DNA of 64,000 nt, taken from contig NZ_MECK01000002.1 in the NCBI RefSeq assembly GCF_014596465.1, positions 1-64,000 on the forward strand, given 5' to 3'. Position numbers and translations under genes: made by a program. Below are positions 53,201-60,789 of this stretch, one piece after another; position 1 is the stretch's first letter; every line of letters starts with the position of its first letter. The stretch is from Streptomyces sp. CBMA123 (GTDB taxonomy: Bacteria > Actinomycetota > Actinomycetes > Streptomycetales > Streptomycetaceae). Under the pieces are notes generated by a model that searched no databases, was not told the DNA's origin, and worked only from the letters and a program-made list of their open reading frames with translations.

Positions 53201-54715
53201 GCGCTCCTCGCGGCGGAAGGTGATGCCGAAACCATCGGTCAGCTCCCTGCGGATGCGGGCGTTCATGAGGGACTGGGTCGCGCGGGCGTGGCGGTTGAGG
53301 TCGCGGCCGCCGCTGGCGACGGTGGACCACTGGCCGTCGGCGCCCTTGGCCATGTTGGCGATGGTGAAGTGCAGGTGGAAGTGGGGGTCGCCGAACGGGG
53401 CGCCGTCGACGGGCCGGGCGGCGCGGTGCACCATCATCCAGCCGGAGAAGCCGCTGGTCTTCACGGTCTCTGACTCGACGCCGTCACCGTTGTGTCCGCG
53501 CATGCCGTAGGCGGTCCACCGTTCCAGAGCGCTGATGGACTCACGGCCGGCGGACGTGTAGATGGCTTCGACCTGGGCGGCCATCTCGTCGGGCGCGTAG
53601 GCGAGGAACGCGGACTTGGACTTCGGGAGGTCGAGAGTGACGTCGGCTCCACGGTTGCCGACCTGCACGCGTCCTTCGAGGAGGGCGGCCTTGATCTCCT
53701 CGGCGTCCCACACGTTCTCGGGCGCGATTCCTGCGGCCTTGGCCATGGCGACCGCTTCGCGAACGTCCATGGGCAGGTCACGGAGGCGTCGTTCGCCCTC
53801 GCGCGCGGCCTGGGCGTACCGGCGCTTCATGGACGCTGCGGTGAACAGGTCGGCGGGCCTCTGCCCGGTTTCGGTGGCACGGGCTTCGACGGCGCGCAGG
53901 AGTGCGCGGGCGTCGAGGCGCCCACCCGCCTCGGCGGCGACGGCCTTCTGCAGGGTGGCTTCGCCATACAGGGCGACGGCGTCGATGCCGACGGCGTCGG
54001 CGAGCTTGAGCAGGGTGGAGGCCGGGGCGCGGTGCGATTCGCCGAACCGCTGGAGCTGGTTCTCCATCCGGCGGAAGGCGTCCTTCTTCCGCTTGGAGTC
54101 CAGCAGGCTGGCGGGGCTGACGCTGCGTTCGGCGGCGGCGCGGCGGATGGCGCGGACCAGCGGGGCGGCGGGCAGCTTCGCGGCCGGGGCGATGGCGACC
54201 TTGGGTTCCACCAGGGTCTGGCCGGTGCGGGGGTCCTCGCCGTGCATGAGGCGTCGGGCCGCCTGGAACTGCTGGGGCGCGAGGATGTTGCCGGGCGTGA
54301 TGCCGAACTCGGTGAGGCCGCCGCCGATCCACACGAGGGGGCGTTCGCTGGCGTCGAGGTGGTAGTCCACCTGCCCATCGCCGACAGGTCGGGGAAGAGC
54401 CTGATCACCGTACAGGTCGCGGGCGTTGAGGCCGGCTGCGGCGGCGACTTCGACGGCGTCGAACCCGGTGAACCGCGCGTTCTTGGCGTTGCGCAGTTGG
54501 GTGCGGGCCCGGAAGAAAGTCTTCTTGGCCTCGGTGGGGCCGAGCAGAGCGGCGACGGTACTACCGGCTTCTGCTGCCTTGGCCTCGATCGCGGCGACGA
54601 GGGGGGCGGCGTCGACCAGGACGGTTTTCCCGCATCCGTGGCCGCCAGTGAGGCGGTACTCAACCTGCTCGTCGCTCGGGCCGATCATGGTCACCCACGC
54701 CATCGGCCCGCTCAC
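50252..54715 (-). CDS. MobF (TrwC/TraI-type) relaxase-helicase
   Basis: This 1,487-aa protein starts conjugation by nicking at oriT and then unwinding. The N-terminus carries the candidate catalytic Tyr20 (VEYRLTGG) and the histidine triad H445/H447/H449 in DPHFHLHFTIANM. A RecD-like helicase follows, with Walker A GIAGSGKTT near residue 750, Walker B VLVVDEAAMCDD and late motif YAITGHKSQGLS. Three related helix-rich repeats (about 33-105, 182-255, 268-341) are inserted before the His triad, which makes the protein longer than TrwC. The C-terminus is coiled coil. GTG start; the Tn7-like transposon begins 30 bp upstream. Confidence 0.92.
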   Translation of the reverse strand: MSGPMAWVTMIGPSDEQVEYRLTGGHGCGKTVLVDAAPLVAAIEAKAAEAGSTVAALLGPTEAKKTFFRARTQLRNAKNARFTGFDAVEVAAAAGLNARDLYGDQALPRPVGDGQVDYHLDASERPLVWIGGGLTEFGITPGNILAPQQFQAARRLMHGEDPRTGQTLVEPKVAIAPAAKLPAAPLVRAIRRAAAERSVSPASLLDSKRKKDAFRRMENQLQRFGESHRAPASTLLKLADAVGIDAVALYGEATLQKAVAAEAGGRLDARALLRAVEARATETGQRPADLFTAASMKRRYAQAAREGERRLRDLPMDVREAVAMAKAAGIAPENVWDAEEIKAALLEGRVQVGNRGADVTLDLPKSKSAFLAYAPDEMAAQVEAIYTSAGRESISALERWTAYGMRGHNGDGVESETVKTSGFSGWMMVHRAARPVDGAPFGDPHFHLHFTIANMAKGADGQWSTVASGGRDLNRHARATQSLMNARIRRELTDGFGITFRREERTGAWEIAAIPEATIRLFSKRDNQVRDLLTKLGIDYDSATTRERTAASAVSKAAKNGEAAGVEDDVLRAYWQAEGQAAGDDPDAIAASAMEQDRADQNPSLDKLCAQVFDPKTGLTSHAKEFTHAAAIAAVLDALPYGVADADEAEQLTNSVLRHAGYAVKLNPKGAQHFTHADRYTTADVVAAETLIISEATNRLNEHAAVVSHDTVAMTLSAVEAQHGGTFAFSGEQRAVLERLLTAGHGIDAVVGIAGSGKTTIMDSARQAWEANGLIIAGASTAAVAAANLKAEAGIGSRTLASWLTGIRNGGPGLTGVDVLVVDEAAMCDDRDIAELLAHAATTRTKVIGIGDPKQLHSPGIGGSFAAVHHIVGGLELTENFRQKDAIERRALALWRDDNRMEALRAFAGTGRVHALADKDATLAAMLTIWADKRAAHTDDHTAVQQLLMLASTNEIVEELNLGARALRKAAGALTGPEHLFALPGGGELALSIGDQVLLRANDYRSKRSRGENEDVLNGYRGIVRAVDEARRVLVEWREKTAEGHRDVAEWVDTDYIAQGGLGLGYAITGHKSQGLSVQEALVYGPGAQANALYTMMSRDKKETHLFLPLSVYETDADRARAGEALTDQEQLDRAVAGLIREVESGTEERMILTELPQSAIPAHVRDVVADLPTPRAPGTGNAHEAEDIEDTPKVEQRRASGSTKRSAAPFTAPDNGQTAARPYAHLSTQALRDAARKAATAARATKTAAEKAEVAADHAEQQAAAGVGPNTLALSRRLQDVDHRATTIREVRALSGVVAERTADLCGFEERLEGLQRQLTATGRFGRPVLRGDARRAVEADRDALLGGQEGAGRELEQLNNQLRELAETAGPADEFEAVMTEANMPEQEMTALLRRAQEKDNRGAKGLRAEAVIARTTANGAAHREAGLRGEIAGRSRPNAHRSHADELPGPARGRQPVSSYTNHAGAEAPHLHDVPEPPLAEPLS

Positions 54716-54739
54716 CCCCCGCGCTCATCCGGTCAGATC

Positions 54740-54744
54740 CGGTC
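54740..54744. repeat. Left target-site duplication CGGTC
   Basis: The five bases directly outside the left transposon end are CGGTC, identical to the five directly outside the right end (60374-60378). Five-base duplications are the rule for Tn7/Tn5053-type transposition. Confidence 0.9.
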
Positions 54745-54927
54745 TGTCCCGTCTCATTGATCATGTCACGAAGGCATGCTGTGACCTGGGTTCTGACAGG
54801 TCTGGCTGAGACTCGTCTCGTGGGTGATGTGCTGGGAGGCGGACTGCTGCTGGGGCGGCGTCGGCAGTCTCATCGATCGCGGTTGAAACCGGTCTCCTGA
54901 GCTGGGGTTCGTCAGCTTGGCTGAGAC
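54745..54927. repeat. Left transposon end with GTCTC-type transposase sites
   Basis: Sites: GTCTCA at 54751-54756 (in the terminal repeat), TGAGAC at 54807-54812, GTCTCG at 54815-54820, GTCTCA at 54867-54872, GTCTCC at 54892-54897 and TGAGAC at 54922-54927. The mixed orientation differs from the right end, as is usual for asymmetric Tn7-type ends. Confidence 0.75.
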
Positions 54928-55081
54928 GCCGGAGAGGCGATTCTCGCTGGGCATGGCATTTTCCGGGGACTGGGTCAGCTTGAGTGGAACCCGGGGTTGG
55001 TCCTGAGTCCTTTTCGCGAGTCGAGGGGCGGGCTGCTCGTCCCTGGTGCCTGACGGGTTCCCAGCGTGGAATGCTGGGCCG

Positions 55082-55564
55082 ATGAGGTTGATCGGTAGCG
55101 ACGGGTATGGTGTCGAGCTGGGCGTTGTGGGCTACCAGTTCCCCGATGCGGTTGACCCGCGCCAGCGGCAGAGCTGGCTGATCGTCGAAGGGTCCGCCCA
55201 CTGTCCGCAGGGGACGTGGTCGTTCCGCTGGCAGGCATTGACCGCAGACGACGCCGTTGAGTTGGCGCGATGGCTCGGTCGGGCGGCGGCCCGCCCCTCC
55301 GGCTCCGAACACGATGGCAGCGGCCGACTGGACTTCACCGAGCCCAACTTGGCCTTCACCTTCACCTGGACCGATCCGGGTCTGGTCGAACTGGGCGTCA
55401 GCCTGGACTTGGAGTTCTCGCCCCCCTGGCGACGCCAGGCCCGCTCGGGTGAGCCGTTTGTGGTCACGTCCCGGCTGACGGCGGAGGCAGTGTTGGCGGC
55501 GGCAACGGCGTGGGCGGCCGAGATCACGCCCTATCCGCCTGCGGGTGACGCCAACCTGCAGTGA
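55082..55564 (+). CDS. DUF6228-family cargo protein of the transposon
   Basis: This 160-aa protein has the DUF6228 pattern: an early strand VELGVVGYQFPDAVD, WLIVEGSAHCPQGTWSFRWQ, the helix ALTADDAVELARWLG and the strand EPNLAFTFTWTDPGLVELGV. The function is unknown; such genes are common in Streptomyces genomes. It faces the tniQ gene, with ends overlapping by 41 bp. It is the only cargo gene of the transposon. Confidence 0.7.
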   Translation: MRLIGSDGYGVELGVVGYQFPDAVDPRQRQSWLIVEGSAHCPQGTWSFRWQALTADDAVELARWLGRAAARPSGSEHDGSGRLDFTEPNLAFTFTWTDPGLVELGVSLDLEFSPPWRRQARSGEPFVVTSRLTAEAVLAAATAWAAEITPYPPAGDANLQ

Positions 55565-56372
55565 GCCCGGGCGGCAGGTCCTGGACCGCGATAGCCAGAC
55601 GCTGGGCGGCTTCGGCCCGCAGGCCGTGATGTCCGCGCCAGTGCGGTGAGGCGAACAGGCTGGTCAGGGTAGTGGTCTCGGGGTAGGTGGCGAGCTCGAT
55701 GCGGTCTTCGTCGGGACGATGGGGATCTCCATAGGGGTCCTCCGGCAAGGTGCCCAGGCGGCGGTTCCAGCGCTGGTGCAGTGGTGATGGGTCGGCCTCT
55801 CGGAACCACTGGGCTGTGATCTTGCGGGCGTGGAGGTAGTCCACGGTGATGAAGGGGTCCTTGCGGCGGCGGACGAGCCGTCGGTGCCGACGGTCGGCGG
55901 ACGTGATCTCGGGGAGAGCGGACAGGTCGTGCTGGTCGCCGCCGAGGAGCCAGATCCGGTGCCGGTGGCAGACGCCTTCGTGGGGGTCGGTGCTGCGGAC
56001 AACGAGTCCGTGGATGCCGCGGTGGGCCATGCAGAGCCGGCAGGCCGGGCGGCGCCGTGGTTCGGCCAATTCCTCAACAGCCAGGGGTGGTCGGCGCTGT
56101 CCGGGCTCCCGCACCGCGGCCAGCGCGGGCATGGCGTGGAGTAGGGCCGGAATGCTTCTCCCGGTCAGGATCGCCAGTCGTGGCAGGGCTGCGGGGGTCC
56201 AGTAGCCGACGCGGTTGTCGTCGCGCCGGTGGCGGCGGTTGGGGCCGATCAGGAACGAGAGGTGGCCGATGGCAAGGTGGTTGGCGTCGGCGAGGCGGTT
56301 GAGGTAGGAGCCGATCGTCTCGCCGTGGACCGGCGGCAGTGAGAGGGGCAAGGTCCGCAGGTGGCTGGTCAT
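55524..56372 (-). CDS. tniQ: TniQ target-selection protein
   Basis: This 282-aa protein of the TniQ/TnsD family opens with LPLSLPPVHGETIGSYLNRL, the TniQ signature. A zinc-finger-like cluster follows: ACRLCMAHRG, then VCHRHRIWLL. It is shorter than TnsD of Tn7 and lacks a long C-terminal DNA-binding part, so targeting may be loose or use another factor. Start ATG overlaps the tniB stop (ATGA). Confidence 0.88.
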   Translation of the reverse strand: MTSHLRTLPLSLPPVHGETIGSYLNRLADANHLAIGHLSFLIGPNRRHRRDDNRVGYWTPAALPRLAILTGRSIPALLHAMPALAAVREPGQRRPPLAVEELAEPRRRPACRLCMAHRGIHGLVVRSTDPHEGVCHRHRIWLLGGDQHDLSALPEITSADRRHRRLVRRRKDPFITVDYLHARKITAQWFREADPSPLHQRWNRRLGTLPEDPYGDPHRPDEDRIELATYPETTTLTSLFASPHWRGHHGLRAEAAQRLAIAVQDLPPGLTAGWRHPQADRA

Positions 56373-57424
56373 GCGGTCCTTCGTGCCTCGCGGGTGCGGC
56401 GCTGGCGGGCGCGCGGGAGGTTCTGCTGTTCGGCGCTCTCGTCGAGGTCGACGGCCTCCAGGCCACTGCGGGTGATCTTCTCGGTGCCGTCCAGGATGGC
56501 GTCCAGCGCGGCTTCGCGGACCAGGTGGGACAGGCTTCCGATCATGCCCGCGGTGCGGTCGTGCAGGTAGGGGGCGAGTCGCAGGAGGGTGCCCGGGCGG
56601 TGGGCGTGCAGCCGCAGCGCGTTCTCCAAGGTGGCGACCAGGGCCTGCCAGGCCGCCTGCTCCTGCGGGGTCTTGTGGCGGAAGGAGCTGGTGGGGATGA
56701 GGCTGTAGCGGCTGGCGATCTGGCCCCCGCGTCGCCCGGCGAACAGGCCGGTGCCCTCGATGTCGACGCCGGCCAGTACGAACGTGGCGGGGATGCGCTC
56801 GGACAGGTACTTGATCTGGTCCGACGCCTCGGCACCGATCCTGGAATGGATGTCGAGATTGTGTAGCTCGTCGATGAGGACAAGGCGGCAGGACAGCGTG
56901 CAGGCCAGGTCGCAGACCTTGTTGGTGACCTCGACCTGGCTGAACCGGGACGGCAGCGGGAGCCCGATGAACCGGGCGAACTCGATGGCGAGCATCTTGG
57001 GCGTGGCGGCCGGAGGGACGGTGACGTAGAGGACTGGCAGGGCCTGGGGCGAGAGGGTGCCGCGACGGCGGGTCAACTGCTCGTAGTTCTTGCCCAGCTG
57101 GGTGATGGCGGTGGTCTTGCCGGTGCCCGCTGGGCCGGAGACGATGAGCCCACGCCGGGCCGAATGCTGGTGCCTGTTGAGCAGGATGCGCTTGCGCCCG
57201 GTGGCGGCGACGTGGCGGATGGTCGGCGTCGAGACGATCACCAACTGGGCATGGTAGTCCTCCCGGGCTGTGTCGTAGTCCGCGCGCTCGGTCTCCGTCA
57301 GCCGCTGCAGGACGGCCGGCGGCAGCACGAGGGGAGGTGCGGGCACCTCGTTGACGAAGGCCGCCCAGCCCTCCTTCGTCGTCAGCGGGTAGTCGACCTC
57401 CTGCGGCTCCAGTGGCAGGGTCAT
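56369..57424 (-). CDS. tniB: TniB/TnsC-type AAA+ ATPase
   Basis: This 351-aa regulator of transposition has Walker A GPAGTGKT at residues 97-104 and Walker B LVLIDELHNLD with D185/E186. A C-terminal HTH-like helical domain follows (RTAGMIGSLSHLVREAALDA). It would assemble on target DNA selected by TniQ and activate TniA. The ATG start is coupled by overlap to the end of tniA. Confidence 0.9.
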   Translation of the reverse strand: MTLPLEPQEVDYPLTTKEGWAAFVNEVPAPPLVLPPAVLQRLTETERADYDTAREDYHAQLVIVSTPTIRHVAATGRKRILLNRHQHSARRGLIVSGPAGTGKTTAITQLGKNYEQLTRRRGTLSPQALPVLYVTVPPAATPKMLAIEFARFIGLPLPSRFSQVEVTNKVCDLACTLSCRLVLIDELHNLDIHSRIGAEASDQIKYLSERIPATFVLAGVDIEGTGLFAGRRGGQIASRYSLIPTSSFRHKTPQEQAAWQALVATLENALRLHAHRPGTLLRLAPYLHDRTAGMIGSLSHLVREAALDAILDGTEKITRSGLEAVDLDESAEQQNLPRARQRRTREARRTA

Positions 57425-59460
57425 GTGCGGCTCCCGTCGGTGAAGGCGTCGAATACCCCGAACGGGACGACCTCGCCGAGGACCGCCTCCGGCCCCGGCT
57501 CGGTGCCGGGATCCGGCGGCGCTTCGATGCCCGGTCGGCTGGGCAGGGCGGTGGCCGCGCGAGTGCGGGCGGCGACCTTGCGGTCCGGACCGGTGGCGGC
57601 CCGGGTCAGCAGGTCCTCAACCACGGCCGCGATGGCCCGCTCGTCGGTGTCGTCCGCGCCGCGGGTGGCCAGCAGCGAGCGGGCGTGGCGCCAGGTGAAG
57701 TCCGCGAACGGCGCGGAGACCGTGCCCAGCCGGGTCCACGGGACAGTGATCCATCCGCCTGCCCTGCTGTCGCGGACCCAGACGTGGGACAGGTCGTAGG
57801 GGTCGTAGTGGACTTCCCAAAGGTCGCCCTTGAGCGGGACGCCGGAGGGCTGGCGGCGATAGGGGCCCAACTCACGGCAGTCGTAGGTGCGGTAGTCCAT
57901 CACGATCCCGTAGTCGTTGATCCTCCGCCATTCCACCGGCAGCAGTTCGATGTAGTCATCGCCGGTCAGGCAGACCGGCAGGTGCCCGGCGCGGGTCACC
58001 AGCAGCGCGTAGACCTCGTTCGGCGACAGGGCCTTGTTCGGCAGGAACGGACTGCGCAGGCCGTCGTGGGGCCGGCTCTGCCAGCAGGCGATCAACCATT
58101 CCTCGAACAGCTCGGCCAACTCCCGTAGAGTCCAGACGGCTTCGACATCCTGGCCGCGCTGGGTGACGTTGGAGCCGACGTAGCCGGCGACGTGCTGGCA
58201 GAACAGGGTGTTGATCGAGGAGAACGTCCGCTCGACGATGCCCTTGTCGGTCGGGGTGGCCGGACGGGCCGGCTGGACCGAGATGCCCAGGGTGCGGCAG
58301 GCGGCGGTGAAGGTCTCGGAGACGAAGACCTTGCCGTGGTCGATCACGATGGTGTCCGGGACGATGACCGGCTTGGCGGCGGCGTACTCCAGGCGGGCGT
58401 CGATGCTCATCAGCCGTGCGTGCGGGATCAGCGACGCGGACATCCGCAATGCCTCCGCCCACCCGGGCCGCATCGGCTCCGGGACCAGGGTCCGCGCCAG
58501 CAGCAGGGCAGCGTCGACCGCCTTGGTCCCGGCCGGACGCAGGACCGCCGCGCAGATGGTCCGCGAGGCGACATCGACCGCGATACTCAGTTCAACCCGC
58601 CCGGTCACCCCGTCGTCCAGCACCGCCAGAACGTCCAGCGGGGTCGTGTCGATCTGGACGACCTCCCCTGGCCGGACGGCCATCGTCGGAGTGAACGGCT
58701 CCTGCGGACGCCGGCCCTGGGACCGGCGAGTGGTCGCCGCCCCGAACGAGTGCTTGCCTTCGTCGAGTTCCTTGATCAGGCGGTAGAACGTCGCCCGCGA
58801 CGGGATCGCGACCACCCCCTGGCCATAGCGCTCGGCAACGAGCCGCTCGGCCTGGCGCATCACCCGGCTGCGAGTGCCCGTCGACAGGTTCTCCTGCGCG
58901 GCCAGCACCTCGACCACGACGGCGACCAGGCGTTCGTCGGCATTTCCTCCGGGCTGCTGGGAACCGCGCATGACCCGGCGGTCCACCAGCCCCCAGACCC
59001 CCTGCTCACGCCATAGACTCCGCAACCGGACCAGCGTCCGGTCCGAGACCGGTGTGCCCGACACCGTGAGCTCTTGGGCTTTTGCGACCATGCGCTCGCC
59101 GAGCTTGCGCCACTTCGGGTCGTACTCCGGGCGCGGACTGGACCCCGCTGGCGCGTTCGGCAGCAGACCGGTCTCCACCTCGATGAGGTGCCGCTCGAAG
59201 AACTTCGCCCGCCGCAGAGCAGGCTCAGGAACGGTGTCCAGCAGTCCGAACGGCGGCAGCCCCGGTGCCCCTGGCTGGGAGTCCAGCAACGCGAACCCCT
59301 CCGAGGCCATCAGATGGGAGAACAGGACCAGGCTCGCGGCCCCGTGATCGTCGACGAGGCGGACCAAGGTCCCCGCCAGCCCGACGACGGAGTGGACCCT
59401 GTCCCCGAACCGCACCCGGTCCCCGACACCCAGCACCCCGCGCGGCAGCAGCCCACTCAT
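57421..59460 (-). CDS. tniA: TniA/TnsB-type DDE transposase
   Basis: This 679-aa protein has N-terminal HTH regions (about residues 115-240; LTVSGTPVSDRTLVRLRSLW and GVVAIPSRATFYRLIKELDE). The RNase H-type catalytic core has D271 (VVQIDTTPL), D374 (TIVIDHGKVF) and E410 (DKGIVERTF), with 35 residues between the last two as in D-D-35-E enzymes. A Mu-type beta-barrel C-terminus follows. It binds the GTCTCA sites and makes the 3' cuts and strand transfer. GTG/ATG-coupled to both neighbours. Confidence 0.93.
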   Translation of the reverse strand: MSGLLPRGVLGVGDRVRFGDRVHSVVGLAGTLVRLVDDHGAASLVLFSHLMASEGFALLDSQPGAPGLPPFGLLDTVPEPALRRAKFFERHLIEVETGLLPNAPAGSSPRPEYDPKWRKLGERMVAKAQELTVSGTPVSDRTLVRLRSLWREQGVWGLVDRRVMRGSQQPGGNADERLVAVVVEVLAAQENLSTGTRSRVMRQAERLVAERYGQGVVAIPSRATFYRLIKELDEGKHSFGAATTRRSQGRRPQEPFTPTMAVRPGEVVQIDTTPLDVLAVLDDGVTGRVELSIAVDVASRTICAAVLRPAGTKAVDAALLLARTLVPEPMRPGWAEALRMSASLIPHARLMSIDARLEYAAAKPVIVPDTIVIDHGKVFVSETFTAACRTLGISVQPARPATPTDKGIVERTFSSINTLFCQHVAGYVGSNVTQRGQDVEAVWTLRELAELFEEWLIACWQSRPHDGLRSPFLPNKALSPNEVYALLVTRAGHLPVCLTGDDYIELLPVEWRRINDYGIVMDYRTYDCRELGPYRRQPSGVPLKGDLWEVHYDPYDLSHVWVRDSRAGGWITVPWTRLGTVSAPFADFTWRHARSLLATRGADDTDERAIAAVVEDLLTRAATGPDRKVAARTRAATALPSRPGIEAPPDPGTEPGPEAVLGEVVPFGVFDAFTDGSRT

Positions 59461-60215
59461 CGCTCGTACCTCCGCTCGACCAACGTCAGATCACCCAGCG
59501 GACGCGACAGATCCGCCCCCAGCACCCCGGACCACAGCAAGTGGAACACCACCGGCAGCACCTCGATCGGATCCCCGACCATCGCGGCCTGTGCCACCAA
59601 AGGCGCCGGAACCGCGAACGCCGCCCGCACTGCGGCGACCGCCCCGGCCGCCGCCGCGTGGCGTGGATGCCGGTAGCCGGCCAGCCAGCGCAGATTCGCC
59701 GCCCGGACCGGATCAAGTGCCCCGACAAGGCGATAGGCCCAGCCCACCGACTCACACACCTGCCGCGTCACCGAGAACGCCACCGCGGAGCGATCGTCGA
59801 CCCGGTCGACCGGACGGCAGTCGATCACCAGCCCCGTCCCATCGACGGCTCGCGCGAAGTAGTCCGGTGCGTGCGACCGTCCCCGCCGTGTCGTCTCATC
59901 GCGCCAGCACAGCCAGAACGGCTGCGAAGCGAACCCGGTCACCTGCGGGTCGAAGTCGAGCAGCATCGCGTGGTCCCGTTCCAGCCACGACTCGAACCCC
60001 ACATGACGGCCCGTCGTCGCCGACCAGTACAACCCCGGGAAGTGGCGCTGCCCTCGGTACGACGGAAAGTCGCGCACCGGTGGAACGTCCTCAAACGGGA
60101 TCCCCACCGCATCCCTCAACGGCCGCCGGACCTCGGCCCCGCCCTCCACCCAGGCCACATCGAAGCCCGCCACCTCCAGCAGGGCCTCATCGGAAAGCGC
60201 ACGCGTCCTGTCCAT
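59457..60215 (-). CDS. TnsA-like endonuclease subunit of the transposase
   Basis: This 252-aa protein has the TnsA-type nuclease pattern: E75 in HVGFESWLERD, SQPFWLCW, then D118 in HAPDYF and IDCRP at 131-135. In TnsA of Tn7 the last motif ends in Lys; here it is Arg134. It would cut the 5' strands at the transposon ends together with TniA. It is the first gene of the transposition operon, and its start lies 22 bp from the innermost right-end site, so expression may be repressed by TniA binding. Confidence 0.8.
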   Translation of the reverse strand: MDRTRALSDEALLEVAGFDVAWVEGGAEVRRPLRDAVGIPFEDVPPVRDFPSYRGQRHFPGLYWSATTGRHVGFESWLERDHAMLLDFDPQVTGFASQPFWLCWRDETTRRGRSHAPDYFARAVDGTGLVIDCRPVDRVDDRSAVAFSVTRQVCESVGWAYRLVGALDPVRAANLRWLAGYRHPRHAAAAGAVAAVRAAFAVPAPLVAQAAMVGDPIEVLPVVFHLLWSGVLGADLSRPLGDLTLVERRYER

Positions 60216-60237
60216 GGAACGACCATCACGGGTCCGG

Positions 60238-60373
60238 TGAGACCTGCCAGGTCAGATGAGACTCAATCCACCCTGAAAGGTGAAAACCGGGCATAGTCGG
60301 CCACGCGCGCCGCGAATCGGCCGCCTACCACCTGAGACACGTGAGACACCACAAGGTCCAGTGAGACCGGACA
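60238..60373. repeat. Right transposon end with five TGAGAC sites
   Basis: TGAGAC occurs at 60238-60243, 60257-60262, 60333-60338, 60342-60347 and 60362-60367, all in one orientation. The last is inside the terminal repeat that ends at 60373. The first two overlap the promoter area of the tnsA-like gene. Confidence 0.8.
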
Positions 60374-60378
60374 CGGTC
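60374..60378. repeat. Right target-site duplication CGGTC
   Basis: CGGTC directly follows the right end and matches 54740-54744. Confidence 0.9.
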
Positions 60379-60391
60379 GTCTTTGCTGATT

Positions 60392-60414
60392 GTATCGTCA
60401 CGAAGTGACGATAC
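60392..60414. other. Perfect palindrome, candidate oriT or relaxase-gene operator
   Basis: Two 10-bp arms (60392-60401, GTATCGTCAC, with 60405-60414) flank a GAA loop. With the transposon and one CGGTC removed, the palindrome lies about 43 bp upstream of the relaxase GTG start. A+T-rich sequence follows (60421-60447) with GATCATGATC. MobF nic sites lie beside such hairpins, and repressor sites look the same. The choice between oriT and operator cannot be made here. Confidence 0.5.
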
Positions 60415-60789
60415 CTTGGTCCTTAAAATTCAAGATCATGATCAGCTAGGGGTGCCTTCGGGCACTCCGGGCGGGTTGGTTGCTGCTACGGATCGGGCTC
60501 GATCGGGCCTGGCGTGCTGTTGGACTGTTACCTCGGGAGCGGGTCCGGGGGCTGGGGCTTCGTGCTCGGTGAGGTGATGGAGCCGGAGGTGGCTCCGGGT
60601 CCTGCGGGCGTGGGTGGACTTCGCGGGTTCGGGCTCGGTGGGCAGCTGCTGGTGGCCGGGGCAGGCGGCTCCGCGGGGCGGGCCGGGCTCACGGGTCGGC
60701 TGCTGCCGGGAGATACAGGAAGGTCCCCCGCTCCAGTGGCTGGAGCGGGGGACCTTCTGGTACCACCGGGTGGCCTTGGGGCGGCTGAA
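60415..60789. other. 375-bp stretch without a gene
   Basis: It holds the A+T-rich patch beside the palindrome, a 7-bp hairpin at 60450-60467 with loop TTCG, and the terminator at 60719-60757. Long plus-strand frames here are composition effects of high GC. No coding potential is credible. Confidence 0.5.
60719..60757 (-). terminator. Strong terminator of the right-hand minus-strand operon
   Basis: A perfect 18-bp stem (60719-60736 with 60740-60757) with loop TGG begins 33 bp past the stop of the zinc-ribbon gene. Confidence 0.85.

Larger units (their letters stand above)
54745..60373. mobile_element. Complete Tn7-like transposon (TnsA-TniA-TniB-TniQ), 5,629 bp
   Basis: Both ends begin TGTCC and carry the same inverted repeat: left TGTCCCGTCTCATTGATC and right (reverse complement) TGTCCGGTCTCACTGGAC, 14 of 18 matching. 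Several more copies of GTCTCA lie inside each end, like the multiple TnsB sites of Tn7. Inside are four overlapping genes of the transposition machine on the minus strand and one DUF6228 gene. A perfect 5-bp duplication of the target shows insertion as an intact unit. Presence of a TnsA-like endonuclease implies cut-and-paste rather than cointegrate formation. Confidence 0.93.

Noticed and set aside
54763-54790. GTCACGAAG is shared by 54765-54773 and the palindrome at 60398-60406, as if these were terminal repeats of the transposon.
   Set aside because: The copies are in direct, not inverted, orientation. The TGTCC/GTCTCA ends at 54745 and 60373 give inverted repeats and a perfect 5-bp duplication, which is far stronger.
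56369-57424. TniB read as a second copy of the replication helicase loader.
   Set aside because: Its neighbours TniA, TniQ and the TnsA-like gene, and its location inside defined transposon ends, fix it as TniB.
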